64,000 nucleotides of DNA from Wocania_A sp965224845 (GCA_965224845.1 CBDDAJ010000026.1:62001-126000); one strand, 5' to 3'; shown: positions 9,807 to 18,828, counted from the first letter of the stretch. The notes: generated by a model from the sequence alone, not told the origin. A program made the numbers and translations.

Positions 9807-10736
9807 ATGAAAGGACCTCTTTTTTACTCAAAAATATTACTCTTCGGAGAATATGGGATCATCAAAGATTCTAAAGGCTTATCCATTCCTTATAGTTTTT
9901 ATAATGGCGCTTTAAAGGTGGATAAAAACCCTTCTGAAGACGCTATAACATCTAATGAAAGCTTAAAACAGTTTGTAAGCTACCTTCAAGATATCGATAA
10001 TGCCTTAGTAACTTTTGATATTGATAAATTACAAGCAGATGTGAATGCAGGCATGTATTTTGACTCATCGATTCCTCAAGGATATGGTGTAGGAAGTAGT
10101 GGTGCACTTGTGGCAGCTATTTATGATAAGTATGCCGATAACAAAATTACGGTATTAGAAAATTTAACCAGAGAAAAACTATTAAAATTAAAATCTATTT
10201 TCTCTGAAATGGAATCGTTTTTCCACGGTAAATCATCAGGGTTAGACCCTTTAAACAGTTACTTAAGTATTCCCATTCTTATAAATTCTAAAGATAATAT
10301 TGAAGCAACAGGTATTCCTTCTCAAAAAAGTGAAGGTAAAGGGGCTGTCTTTTTATTAGATTCAGGAATAATAGGTGAAACCGCTCCTATGGTACGTATT
10401 TTTATGGAGAATATGAAACAAGAAGGTTTCAGAAGTATGCTTAAGGACCAATTTATAAAGCACACAGATGCCTGTGTAGACGATTTCTTAAAAGGCGATA
10501 TTAAATCATTGTTTAAAAATACCAAGCAGCTTTCTAAAGTGGTTTTAAATCATTTTAAACCAATGATTCCTCAACAATTTCACGAGCTTTGGAAAAAGGG
10601 TATTGAAACTAACGAGTATTATTTAAAATTATGTGGCTCTGGAGGCGGAGGCTATATTTTAGGTTTTACCGAAAATATTGATGTTGCACAGCAATCCCTT
10701 AAAGACTACAAATTAGAAGTCGTGTACAACTTCTAA
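9807..10736 (+). CDS. mvk: Mevalonate kinase (GHMP kinase)
   Basis: 309 residues of the GHMP kinase fold. Seen: YSKILLFGEYGIIKDSKGL at the N-terminus (the family's KxxLFGEH-like start, with Tyr in place of His), the ATP loop QGYGVGSSGALVAA (about residues 91-104), the mevalonate-site segment MESFFHGKSSGLDPL and the C-terminal glycine loop LCGSGGGGYILGF. It phosphorylates mevalonate as the first of the ATP-using steps. Placement right after mvaD and just before a prenyltransferase supports the assignment. A distant GHMP kinase of other substrate is less likely. Confidence 0.85.
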   Translation: MKGPLFYSKILLFGEYGIIKDSKGLSIPYSFYNGALKVDKNPSEDAITSNESLKQFVSYLQDIDNALVTFDIDKLQADVNAGMYFDSSIPQGYGVGSSGALVAAIYDKYADNKITVLENLTREKLLKLKSIFSEMESFFHGKSSGLDPLNSYLSIPILINSKDNIEATGIPSQKSEGKGAVFLLDSGIIGETAPMVRIFMENMKQEGFRSMLKDQFIKHTDACVDDFLKGDIKSLFKNTKQLSKVVLNHFKPMIPQQFHELWKKGIETNEYYLKLCGSGGGGYILGFTENIDVAQQSLKDYKLEVVYNF

Positions 10737-10746
10737 AAATCCACTT

Positions 10747-11649
10747 ATGTTTTCTCGTCAACAAAAACATGTATTGCTGAAGTTTTTTAGCATGTTTTCT
10801 GTGGTTAGAGGTTATAATATATTAGTAATTGTAATAGCACAATACCTCGCATCAATTTATATTTTAGCATACAATAAGCCTCTTAAACAAGTTGTTTTAG
10901 ATTTTAATTTATTGGCTCTTGTTCTAGCTTCGGCAGCAACAATAGCCGGAGGCTATATCATTAATAATTTTTACGACTCAGAAAAGGATTTAATTAATAG
11001 GCCTAATAAATCTATGTTGGATAGATTGGTGAGTCAAAATACAAAATTGTCATTTTACTTTGTACTTAACTTTATTGCAGTAATATTGGCAAGTTATGTG
11101 TCTTTTAGAGCCGTTTTATTCTTTTCAATTTACATTTTTGGTATTTGGTTTTATTCACATAAGCTTAAAAAACTGCCAATTGTTGGTAATTTAACATCTG
11201 CGATTTTAACGATTACACCTTTTTTTGCCATTTTTATGTATTACAAAAATTTTGATACCGTAATTTTTGTACATGCGTTATTTTTATTCTTGGTAATTTC
11301 TATGCGAGAGCTTACTAAAGATCTCGAGAATATTAAAGGCGATTTGGCTTTAAATTATAAAACCATTCCTATTATTTATGGGGTCAAAACAAGTAAAGTG
11401 ATGCTTACCGTATTATCAGCCTTAACATTAATCCCAACATATTTATTAGTATACCGTTATGAAGTGGGCCACATGAATATCTATTTTTATTTATGTGTTA
11501 TGTTATTAGTGGTTTTTCTACTATTACTCTGGCGATCTAATAACAAAACACATTATTTGTGGCTTCATAATATTTTGAAATTTATAATAGTAGCGGGTGT
11601 TTTTTGTATTTTGTTAATTGATATAGATCTTGTTTTAAAACGTATTTAA
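10747..11649 (+). CDS. UbiA-family prenyltransferase, geranylgeranylglycerol-phosphate geranylgeranyltransferase-like
   Basis: 300 residues with about eight to nine membrane helices. Both Asp-rich Mg-diphosphate motifs of UbiA enzymes are visible: N73-x3-D77-x3-D81 (NNFYDSEKD) and the later RELTKDLENIKGDLALNYKT. In Flavobacteria this gene is usually annotated as geranylgeranylglycerol-phosphate geranylgeranyltransferase and sits after mevalonate kinase, as here. The acceptor is not proven: an ether-lipid-like product, a quinone or another polyprenylated compound is possible. Ten bases separate it from mvk, and its stop abuts the next start. Confidence 0.8.
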   Translation: MFSRQQKHVLLKFFSMFSVVRGYNILVIVIAQYLASIYILAYNKPLKQVVLDFNLLALVLASAATIAGGYIINNFYDSEKDLINRPNKSMLDRLVSQNTKLSFYFVLNFIAVILASYVSFRAVLFFSIYIFGIWFYSHKLKKLPIVGNLTSAILTITPFFAIFMYYKNFDTVIFVHALFLFLVISMRELTKDLENIKGDLALNYKTIPIIYGVKTSKVMLTVLSALTLIPTYLLVYRYEVGHMNIYFYLCVMLLVVFLLLLWRSNNKTHYLWLHNILKFIIVAGVFCILLIDIDLVLKRI

Positions 11650-12600
11650 ATGGAAACGATTCTTAAAGTTGCATTGGCTCAAATCTCACCGGTTTGGTTA
11701 AATAAATCTGAAACACTTAAAAAGGTTGAACAATCCATTATTGATGCTTCAAAAAAAGAGGTTGAGCTTATCGTTTTTGGAGAAGGGTTGGTTCCGGGAT
11801 ACCCATTTTGGTTAGCATTAACAGGAGGCGCAGAATGGAATAAAGCCGTGAATAAAGAACTGCATGCGCATTATGTTAGTCATGCAATTACAATAGAAAA
11901 TGGAGATTTAGATCCCATTTGCCAATTGGCCAAACAATATAATATGGCTGTGTATTTAGGCATAATTGAAAGGCCTTTAGATCGTGGAGGACATAGTATT
12001 TATGCTTCGTTGGTTTATATTAATCAAGAAGGCGATATTCAATCCGTACATAGAAAATTACAACCAACATACGATGAGCGATTAACATGGTCGCCTGGAG
12101 ATGGAAATGGTTTGCAAGTTCATGCTTTAAAGCAATTTACTGTTGGAGGATTGAACTGCTGGGAAAATTGGATGCCTTTACCTAGAACAGCTTTATATGG
12201 TTTAGGTGAAAATTTACATATTGCTGTTTGGCCGGGAAGCGACCACAATACAAAAGATATTACACGATTTATAGCTAGAGAATCTCGATCATATGTTATT
12301 TCAGTATCGAGTTTAATGCATAAAAACGATTTTCCAAAAAACACGCCTCATTTAGATAGAATATTAGAAAACGCACCAGATGTTTTGGCTAATGGAGGAA
12401 GCTGTATTGCCGGACCTGATGGCGAGTGGATTGTTGAACCTGTTCTGCATAAAGAAGGTTTAATTATTGAGGCTATAGACTTCAATCGTGTGTTAGAAGA
12501 GCGTCAAAATTTTGATCCTGTTGGGCATTATTCACGGCCAGACGTAACGCAATTAACAGTTAATAGAGCACGCCAAACAACCGTTAAGGTTAACAATTAA
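11650..12600 (+). CDS. Nitrilase (carbon-nitrogen hydrolase superfamily)
   Basis: 316 residues. The catalytic triad of the superfamily is present as Glu45 (VFGEGLVPGYP), Lys136 (HRKLQPTYDER) and Cys170 (GLNCWENWMPL). The CWEN context is that of true nitrilases, which turn nitriles into acids and ammonia through a Cys thioester, rather than amidases. Cytoplasmic, probably a spiral oligomer. The ATG follows the prenyltransferase stop directly, an odd place for a nitrilase, since the rest of the run is isoprenoid biosynthesis. Substrate unknown; cyanide dihydratase or arylacetonitrilase activity cannot be told apart. Confidence 0.85.
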   Translation: METILKVALAQISPVWLNKSETLKKVEQSIIDASKKEVELIVFGEGLVPGYPFWLALTGGAEWNKAVNKELHAHYVSHAITIENGDLDPICQLAKQYNMAVYLGIIERPLDRGGHSIYASLVYINQEGDIQSVHRKLQPTYDERLTWSPGDGNGLQVHALKQFTVGGLNCWENWMPLPRTALYGLGENLHIAVWPGSDHNTKDITRFIARESRSYVISVSSLMHKNDFPKNTPHLDRILENAPDVLANGGSCIAGPDGEWIVEPVLHKEGLIIEAIDFNRVLEERQNFDPVGHYSRPDVTQLTVNRARQTTVKVNN

Positions 12601-12644
12601 AAAACAATTTGTTATTCTTAAATCGTCAATCGTAATTTTAGCTA

Positions 12645-12652
12645 TATCTTTG
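12645..12652 (+). promoter_or_regulatory. Candidate -7 promoter element (TATCTTTG)
   Basis: Exact match to the Bacteroidota -7 consensus TAnnTTTG, 16 bases upstream of the pseudouridine synthase ATG. No well placed TTTG or TTG -33 box was found, so support is moderate. It would give that gene its own promoter. Confidence 0.5.
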
Positions 12653-12668
12653 CAGCAAAATTAAAGTA

Positions 12669-13511
12669 ATGCGTAAACAACAAGGAGGGCAAAGAAAAGG
12701 GAAAACTCAAGTAGGAAGTTCTAAAAAGAACTTTAAAAAGAGTGATGCTAAAGGTCATGTACCTTTTAAAAAAACGGAACCAAAACCTAAAAAACCATCT
12801 AATCCAAATGAGATCCGTTTAAATAAGTATGTTGCCAATTCCGGTGTTTGTTCGCGTCGTGAAGCCGATGTGCATATCGCAACAGGCTTAGTTTCTGTAA
12901 ACGGGAAAGTGATTACAGAAATGGGTTACAAAGTAAAAATTGGTGATGAAGTTCGTTATGATGGTGCTAGAATTAACCCCGAAAAGAAGGCTTACGTTTT
13001 GCTTAATAAACCTAAAGGTTTTGCCACTACAACCAGTGAAGGGAAAGGCCGTACCGTTATGGATTTAGTGGCTAATGCTACAGCATCACGTATTAAACCT
13101 ATTGGACGTTTAGGGAGAAATTCAAAAGGCTTGTTGTTATTTACTAATGATGATGTAATTGTAGATAAATTTACCAATTCTAAAAATGGTGTGGCACGCT
13201 TGTTTCATATAGAATTAAATAAAAATTTAAGACTTGAAGACTTAAAAAAAATTCAGGAAGGATTTAAAATCGCGGGAAAATATATTGCTGTTGAGGAGAT
13301 TAGCTATATAGATGGCGCATCAAAAAAAGAAATAGGATTAAAAATTAAAAACACAGGTAACACCATTATTCGGTCTATTTTTGATTATTTAAAATACGAT
13401 ATTGAAAGTTTAGACTGTGTGGCTATTGGCCACTTAACAAAAAAAGATATCCCTCGTGGTAGTTGGAAGCATTTAACCGAGCAAGAGTTAAACATGCTTA
13501 AAATGCTTTAA
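12669..13511 (+). CDS. RsuA/RluB-type pseudouridine synthase homologue lacking the catalytic Asp
   Basis: 280 residues. The first 50 are Lys-rich and disordered, then an S4 RNA-binding domain (RLNKYVANSGVCSRREAD, about residues 54-105), then the synthase domain with KPKGFATTTSEG and the active-site block. In this family that block reads GRLDRNTTGLLL, where Asp attacks the uridine C1'; here it reads GRLGRNSKGLLLFTND, with Gly149 (codon GGG) in place of Asp. The rest of the fold looks preserved and the reading frame is intact, so the protein may bind rRNA without modifying it, or use another residue. An ordinary active RluB copy elsewhere in the genome would be expected. Confidence 0.8.
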   Translation: MRKQQGGQRKGKTQVGSSKKNFKKSDAKGHVPFKKTEPKPKKPSNPNEIRLNKYVANSGVCSRREADVHIATGLVSVNGKVITEMGYKVKIGDEVRYDGARINPEKKAYVLLNKPKGFATTTSEGKGRTVMDLVANATASRIKPIGRLGRNSKGLLLFTNDDVIVDKFTNSKNGVARLFHIELNKNLRLEDLKKIQEGFKIAGKYIAVEEISYIDGASKKEIGLKIKNTGNTIIRSIFDYLKYDIESLDCVAIGHLTKKDIPRGSWKHLTEQELNMLKML

Positions 13512-13757
13512 TTTTATTAGTGCCTGAGGCATGTGCCTCCATAAAGTACCCCGTAACAATGTTACATTTTCCAAATAATAAAAGATACATATACGCATTA
13601 AAATCTTAACAAAATGTGTCGTTTATCGAAGTTTATCTTAATAGCGTGTTAATGTTTATCTGTCTGAAAACCAATTGGTTTTTAAGTGCGTATATCTAAA
13701 TAATTAAAGATAACATTTTGCGCAAAAGTTATTAAAAAATTGTTTAGGAGCTTACTC
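13512..13757. other. Intergenic stretch with palindromes
   Basis: No gene seen. It contains a perfect stem GAGGCA-TG-TGCCTC (13526-13539), a small inverted repeat GTAAC-AAT-GTTAC (13553-13565) and a perfect 16-base palindrome AAAACCAATTGGTTTT (13667-13682). None is followed by a clear T run in plus orientation. They could be operators or weak terminators. Confidence 0.4.
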
Positions 13758-13861
13758 GATAACCGAGATTTAAATGCTCCGAAGCTAGCTTCGAAAGTTT
13801 TAGTGTGTTTTCCTCACTAATGTCTCGAGAGCCTGCTTCGAGGTCGTTTACTCCTAATAAC
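13758..13861 (+). repeat. Dispersed intergenic repeat, family 1, copy B
   Basis: Aligns with the repeat at 5641-5742 over its whole length with a small internal gap. This copy also contains the perfect palindrome GAAGCTAGCTTC (13781-13792) and TCTCGAGA. It lies 35 bases before the start of the small secreted protein gene, in plus orientation like the other copy. Confidence 0.7.
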
Positions 13862-13896
13862 CCAAATCTTTTATAAACCTTTAAATACTTTTAATT

Positions 13897-14226
13897 ATGA
13901 GACATTACCTTTTAGTGTTAGTAAGCATTTTTACATTAAGCTTTACTACAGTTACTAATGCCCAGGACGAAATAGCTGTTCATGCTACTTTTAATGGATT
14001 TAATGGCGAAACCTATTCTTTTACTACAATAGCTAAAGGAAGTGAAGAAGCCAAAACAATTGAGTTTAGCGATATTAGCGCTGAAATTTTAGAAGAAATA
14101 GATTTAAAGTCTGAAACCTTAAATGGTAAAAACTTTTCAATAACATATACCGTTACAACAGAATCTGAATTAGGAGATGATGTTGAGGTTTATGTTTTAA
14201 AAACGATTAAGCATGTTGCTTATTAA
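13897..14226 (+). CDS. Small secreted protein of unknown function
   Basis: 109 residues with a clear type I signal peptide (MRHYLLVLVSIFTLSFTTVTNAQ, about 23 residues). The mature 86 residues are acidic, rich in Thr, Glu and Val and predicted largely beta. No cysteine, no motif recognised. It is a single gene: its 3' end overlaps the end of the convergent glycosyltransferase gene by four bases, and an intrinsic terminator lies just beyond. Probably periplasmic or surface exposed. Confidence 0.7.
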   Translation: MRHYLLVLVSIFTLSFTTVTNAQDEIAVHATFNGFNGETYSFTTIAKGSEEAKTIEFSDISAEILEEIDLKSETLNGKNFSITYTVTTESELGDDVEVYVLKTIKHVAY

Positions 14227-15593
14227 AGTTTAGCAGGAGGAGGTTTTTTTAAACCTCCTTTTTTCTTTAAAAAAACTTCCCAAATAAATACACTATAAAC
14301 GATAGCATACTCTAAAGCAATAACCCAAAGGTTTTCAGATTTATCGGCTTTGTCAACATTTATATAGGCTAAGTAACTTAGTATAATAACTAAACTCCAT
14401 ACTAGCGGAAATTTATATTTTGTAAATATTGATAAAATTAAAAGAGTGGCAATATACCACGGATGTACCGTAGTGGTTGTAAAATAATAAAAAGATAAAA
14501 CCAATAACATTGCTGTTATTAATTGAATTGTGGTTTTATTTTTTCTGAAAAAGCTTATTGTTAAAACAAAAAGAATAACTACTATGGGGGTTACTTTTCC
14601 AATAATGGCAATTTCGTTATAACCTCTAAATGAATAACCAATTTCTCTGGCGATATAATAAATACTAGCATTAAATTCGAAATTTTGAAACCATAATGCT
14701 ACGGTTTCAGTATAGTTATTTATAAATTCAGAAGCATAAAAAGGCAGAAAAAGTAATAAAGTTATGCAGCCTAAGATTAAGTAAAATACCATACTTTTTT
14801 TCCAACCAAGCTTTTGAAACAATAAGGGTAAAAATATTAGCGGAATTAATTTTACTGAAACTGATAAAGCCAAAATAATAGCGGCGAATTGCCATTTGCC
14901 AATATGTAACACATACAAACTCCAAACTAAAAAGAAAATCATAACACCTTCAAAATGAAGATTACCCGTTAATTCAATAATTATAAACGGATTTAAAATA
15001 TACCAGAAGATATTATAAGCCGGAATTTTAAGTTTTTCGAGTAGTTTTTTGCCAAAATACAATGTCCCAAAATCGGCAGCAATAATTAATAGGCGCATGA
15101 TAACTACAGAACCTAAAATGCTTTTTCCGGTAAATAATCCAGCAATAACAAAGCAGAGCTGATTAATAGGTGGGTAGTTAGTAAAATGACTAGCATTTAA
15201 AGCTCCCATACCATGATATAATTCTTGTGCTTGTGCTATAGGAAACTCCCTTTTGCTAATAAAGGACTCAACAGTAAATAAATAAGGATTATAGCCTTCT
15301 AAAAGCATTCTACCGTCCCAAATAAAACGATAAAAATCTTGTGATAAATTTGGGATTGCTAAAATAAAAATGGCTCTAAATCCAAATGCCAACCCGGTTA
15401 ATAGCGTAATATTTGTTTTTAAAAGTTGTATTAATTTGTAAAACAAAAACCATAACGCACCATAAAGCATTACTAATTTTATATAATCTGTACGAATTAA
15501 ATTGTATGCAAAAGAAAAATAAAAAAGTAGAACCGCTAACGATAAAAGCAGCGGGGTTTTGTTTAATTTTAAAAAACTAGGGTTTAAAAGCAT
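14223..15593 (-). CDS. Polytopic glycosyltransferase (GT-C fold, GT87/mannosyltransferase-like)
   Basis: 456 residues with about 11-12 membrane helices. The first large loop carries SQDFYRFIWDGRML and GYNPYLF, the acidic loop typical of GT-C enzymes that use a polyprenyl-phosphate sugar donor at the outer face of the inner membrane. The later NPFIIIELTGNLHFEG and SVSVKLIPLIFLPLLF helices fit the DUF2029/GT87 group, best known from polyprenol-phosphomannose transferases. The tail GGLKKPPPAKL is low in complexity because it is read through the terminator of the opposing gene. Acceptor unknown. No same-strand gene lies directly upstream, so it is probably monocistronic. Confidence 0.75.
   Translation of the reverse strand: MLLNPSFLKLNKTPLLLSLAVLLFYFSFAYNLIRTDYIKLVMLYGALWFLFYKLIQLLKTNITLLTGLAFGFRAIFILAIPNLSQDFYRFIWDGRMLLEGYNPYLFTVESFISKREFPIAQAQELYHGMGALNASHFTNYPPINQLCFVIAGLFTGKSILGSVVIMRLLIIAADFGTLYFGKKLLEKLKIPAYNIFWYILNPFIIIELTGNLHFEGVMIFFLVWSLYVLHIGKWQFAAIILALSVSVKLIPLIFLPLLFQKLGWKKSMVFYLILGCITLLLFLPFYASEFINNYTETVALWFQNFEFNASIYYIAREIGYSFRGYNEIAIIGKVTPIVVILFVLTISFFRKNKTTIQLITAMLLVLSFYYFTTTTVHPWYIATLLILSIFTKYKFPLVWSLVIILSYLAYINVDKADKSENLWVIALEYAIVYSVFIWEVFLKKKGGLKKPPPAKL
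14238..14266 (+). terminator. Intrinsic terminator inside the end of the convergent gene
   Basis: Nine-base stem (14238-14246 with 14251-14259), four-T loop, followed by a T-rich tract. It would end the plus-strand transcript of the small secreted protein gene. The same bases encode the Lys-Pro-rich C-terminal tail of the minus-strand glycosyltransferase. Confidence 0.75.
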
Positions 15594-15723
15594 GCAGTAA
15601 ATATAATATTAATTGTTCGTCGGTTTTTATATAGATATACTTACTTGATTTTGTGATAGAAAATAGATAACTTCGTTAGCTTGTTTATATAACGAACTAA
15701 TACAATTTGTTTCAATTAGAATT

Positions 15724-17346
15724 ATGGTAAAATTAAAAGCAATTAGAACTTTAGCCGCTTTATTTTTGATACTCACTTTTATAGCCTGTTCAGAGCAAAG
15801 AAAGAAACGCGTAATCAATTTTCCGAAAACGGACTTAACTTTAGAAAATTTTATTCCCAAACCTTTAGAAATTATACCAACGCATAACGGGTTTGCCCTT
15901 GATAAACATACAGCCATATATACTTCTGAAAATATAGAAGGGCTTGATGAAGTTGGAAAATTTTTAGCAAAAAAAATTAAAGCAAAAACAGATTTGGATG
16001 TGCAGGTGAATGTAAATGATCTGCCAAATATTGAAACGGTTATCTATATTAATCAATCTGATAGTATTGATGTTGGAGGTGATGAGGCTTACCAATTACA
16101 TATAACTCAAGACTCGATAATTCTAAATGCGAATTCAGTTGCAGGTAGTTTTAGAGGCATTCAAACGTTAAGGCAAATTATACCTGAAACCAGTAATGAT
16201 ACGTTGCTGGTTGGAACTAAAATATGGACTATCCCCACAGGTAAAATTATAGACAACCCTCAGTTTGAATATAGAGGCAGTATGTTAGACGTAGCACGTC
16301 ATTTTTTTAGTGTAGAAGACGTAAAAAAGTATATAGATATTTTAGCGTATTATAAGTATAATGTATTGCATTTACATCTTTCAGACGATCAAGGCTGGCG
16401 TATTGAAATTAAGTCATGGCCAAAGCTTACTGAAGTGGGAGGAAGTACAGAAGTAGGTGGAGCATCTGGAGGCTTTTATACTCAAGACGACTATACTGAA
16501 ATTGTTGATTATGCAGCAAAGCATCATATTACAGTTATACCGGAAATTGATATGCCTGGACACACCAATGCCGCTTCGGTTTCTTACCCTATTTTGAACG
16601 GAAATGGCAGAAAGCTAGAATTGTATCAAGGCACCAAAGTAGGTTTTAGTACGTTTAATACGCGTAAAGACACTGTTTATGCTTTTATTGATGATGTAAT
16701 TCGTGAACTCGCTGCACTTACACCAGGGCCATATATTCATATTGGAGGCGATGAAAGCCATGTAACCAAAAAGCCAGATTACATCTATTTTGTAAATAAA
16801 GTAGAAAAGATTGTTCAAAAATATAATAAGCGTATGATTGGATGGGATGAGGTTGCTACTGCTGATGTAGATTCTACGTCTATTGCACAGTTCTGGGCTA
16901 GTAAAGAAAACGCTCAGGCAGCAATAAATAAAGGCATGAAAATTATTATGTCGCCTGCTAAAAAAGCGTATTTAGATATGAAATACGATACGCTTTCTAA
17001 ACATGGGTTACATTGGGCAGCTTATATTCCAGTAGATACAGCTTACGTTTGGACGCCCGAATCTTATGAAGGCATACCAATAAAAAGCATTTTAGGGATA
17101 GAAGCACCACTCTGGTCTGAAACGATTAGCAATATAGAAGAACTGGAGTATTTGGCCTTTCCTAGAGCTATTGGCTATTCTGAACTGGGTTGGACAACTC
17201 AGGAGAATCGCGACTGGGAAAATTACAAAATACGATTAGCTAATCAAACGCCTTATTTAGATCGTATGAATGTTAAATATTATCCATCAAAACGTATTGA
17301 TTGGAAGCAAAGTAAAAATAAGTATGAGAAAATAGATAAGGATTGA
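15724..17346 (+). CDS. Beta-N-acetylhexosaminidase, GH20, lipoprotein
   Basis: 540 residues. Lipoprotein signal with Cys22 (LILTFIACSEQ). An N-terminal GH20b domain (about residues 35-155) precedes the TIM barrel, which shows FEYRGSMLDVARHFF, HLHLSDDQGWRIEI, the PEIDMPGHT loop and the catalytic Asp343-Glu344 pair in HIGGDESH. Tryptophans of the sugar pocket appear in MIGWDEV, QFWAS and PLWSET. The enzyme removes terminal GlcNAc or GalNAc by substrate-assisted catalysis, at the cell surface or in the periplasm. The sulfatase gene follows after 54 bases, suggesting a joint role on sulfated amino-sugar glycans. Confidence 0.92.
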   Translation: MVKLKAIRTLAALFLILTFIACSEQRKKRVINFPKTDLTLENFIPKPLEIIPTHNGFALDKHTAIYTSENIEGLDEVGKFLAKKIKAKTDLDVQVNVNDLPNIETVIYINQSDSIDVGGDEAYQLHITQDSIILNANSVAGSFRGIQTLRQIIPETSNDTLLVGTKIWTIPTGKIIDNPQFEYRGSMLDVARHFFSVEDVKKYIDILAYYKYNVLHLHLSDDQGWRIEIKSWPKLTEVGGSTEVGGASGGFYTQDDYTEIVDYAAKHHITVIPEIDMPGHTNAASVSYPILNGNGRKLELYQGTKVGFSTFNTRKDTVYAFIDDVIRELAALTPGPYIHIGGDESHVTKKPDYIYFVNKVEKIVQKYNKRMIGWDEVATADVDSTSIAQFWASKENAQAAINKGMKIIMSPAKKAYLDMKYDTLSKHGLHWAAYIPVDTAYVWTPESYEGIPIKSILGIEAPLWSETISNIEELEYLAFPRAIGYSELGWTTQENRDWENYKIRLANQTPYLDRMNVKYYPSKRIDWKQSKNKYEKIDKD

Positions 17347-17400
17347 TAAGTAACCTTATTCTATATGTTTTGGATACAGCTAGGAGCTAAAAATATTAAT

Positions 17401-18828
17401 ATGGAGCAATGCAAATCGTTATTGATTATTTGTTTGGTTATACCAATCCTGTTAGTATCAAGCTGTAAACAAGTATCAGTTGAAAAAAAGCCAAACATAC
17501 TCTTAATTTGTGTTGACGATCTTCGTCCGGAATTAAAGAGTTTTGGTGCCAAACATATTATATCTCCTAATATTGATAGACTTGCTGATAAAGGCATTTC
17601 TTTTCAAAAGCATTTTGTTAATTCACCAAGTTGTGGGCCATCGCGATATACATTATTAACCGGTAAGTATGGAACATCGGGTAACAATGCCCTTTTTTTA
17701 CGTTCTAAAAAAATATCAAAAGGCGAGAAAGTAGACCCAAGCATGCCAGAATGGTTTAAGAACCGTGGTTACACTACGGTATCGGTTGGCAAGGTATCTC
17801 ACCACCCCGGAGGCAGAGGAGGCGTTAATTGGAATGATAGTACTATTATTGAAATGCCAGATGCCTGGGATAAATATATTATGCCAATTACAGCATGGGA
17901 GCACCCACGGGGTATGATGCATGGATTGGCTCATGGAGAAACCCGTGTTAAGCCTAACGAAATGGATGTTTTTCAAGCTGTAGATGGTGAGGACGACATC
18001 TACCCTGATGGAGCCATTACTCTGGAGGCTTTAAAGCAATTAAAAAGGCTGACTACTAATGATGAAAAACCATTTTTTCTTGCAGTGGGTTTTATTAAAC
18101 CTCATTTACCTTTTGGGGCCCCAAAAACGTATTTAGACCAGTATAATGATGTTGAGTTTCCAGAAATAGAACATTCTGAAAAACCAAAAGGCAAAACAAC
18201 ATGGCATAATTCAGGAGAATTTAAGCAATATAATAGATGGGGTAAGGATCCAAATAGCGATGATCAATTTGCCGATGAGATAAGAAAACACTATGCCGCT
18301 TGTGTAAGTTATGCTGATGTGCAAGTAGGAAAAGTTCTTGCAGAATTAAAACGTACCGGAGCCGATAAAAATACTATAGTTGTTCTTTGGGGAGATCATG
18401 GATGGCATTTAGGGGAGCATGCCATATGGGGCAAACACAGCTTATTTGAAGAATCGTTGCATGCGCCAATGATAATTTATGACCCAAGATCCAAAACGGA
18501 AGGCTTTAAAACGCATGCTATTGTAGAAACTCTGGATGTTTTTCCAACATTATGTGAATTAACAGGGCTAGATACTCCCAATTTTACTAAAGGTATTTCG
18601 CTAAAAAATATTCTAGAAAAAAAAGATACGATTGGGCATATTGCCCTGGCATATAATAAAAATGCTACTACAATAAGAACGTTAACACACAGGTTAGTAC
18701 TTCATAAGGACGGTTTTGTTGAATTATACGATCATACTGCTACTGATAGTGAAACCAAGAATATAGCACATGATCATCCAAAGTTAGTAGCGGTATTAAA
18801 ACAAAAACTACAGGCTAAGCTAGAATGA
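17401..18828 (+). CDS. Sulfatase (arylsulfatase/iduronate-2-sulfatase-like), lipoprotein
   Basis: 475 residues when started at the second ATG, which gives a lipoprotein signal ending LLVSSC; the first ATG at 17365 adds 12 residues before the signal. The metal-binding start ILLICVDDLRPELKSFG and the formylglycine motif SPSCGPSR (Cys78, the residue oxidised by a maturase) are intact, followed by LTGKYG. The later VVLWGDHGWHLGEH supplies further active-site residues. The DDLRPEL start resembles iduronate-2-sulfatases (S1 family). A sulfatase-maturing enzyme must exist elsewhere. Works with the GH20 enzyme before it (inference from adjacency). Confidence 0.9.
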   Translation: MEQCKSLLIICLVIPILLVSSCKQVSVEKKPNILLICVDDLRPELKSFGAKHIISPNIDRLADKGISFQKHFVNSPSCGPSRYTLLTGKYGTSGNNALFLRSKKISKGEKVDPSMPEWFKNRGYTTVSVGKVSHHPGGRGGVNWNDSTIIEMPDAWDKYIMPITAWEHPRGMMHGLAHGETRVKPNEMDVFQAVDGEDDIYPDGAITLEALKQLKRLTTNDEKPFFLAVGFIKPHLPFGAPKTYLDQYNDVEFPEIEHSEKPKGKTTWHNSGEFKQYNRWGKDPNSDDQFADEIRKHYAACVSYADVQVGKVLAELKRTGADKNTIVVLWGDHGWHLGEHAIWGKHSLFEESLHAPMIIYDPRSKTEGFKTHAIVETLDVFPTLCELTGLDTPNFTKGISLKNILEKKDTIGHIALAYNKNATTIRTLTHRLVLHKDGFVELYDHTATDSETKNIAHDHPKLVAVLKQKLQAKLE

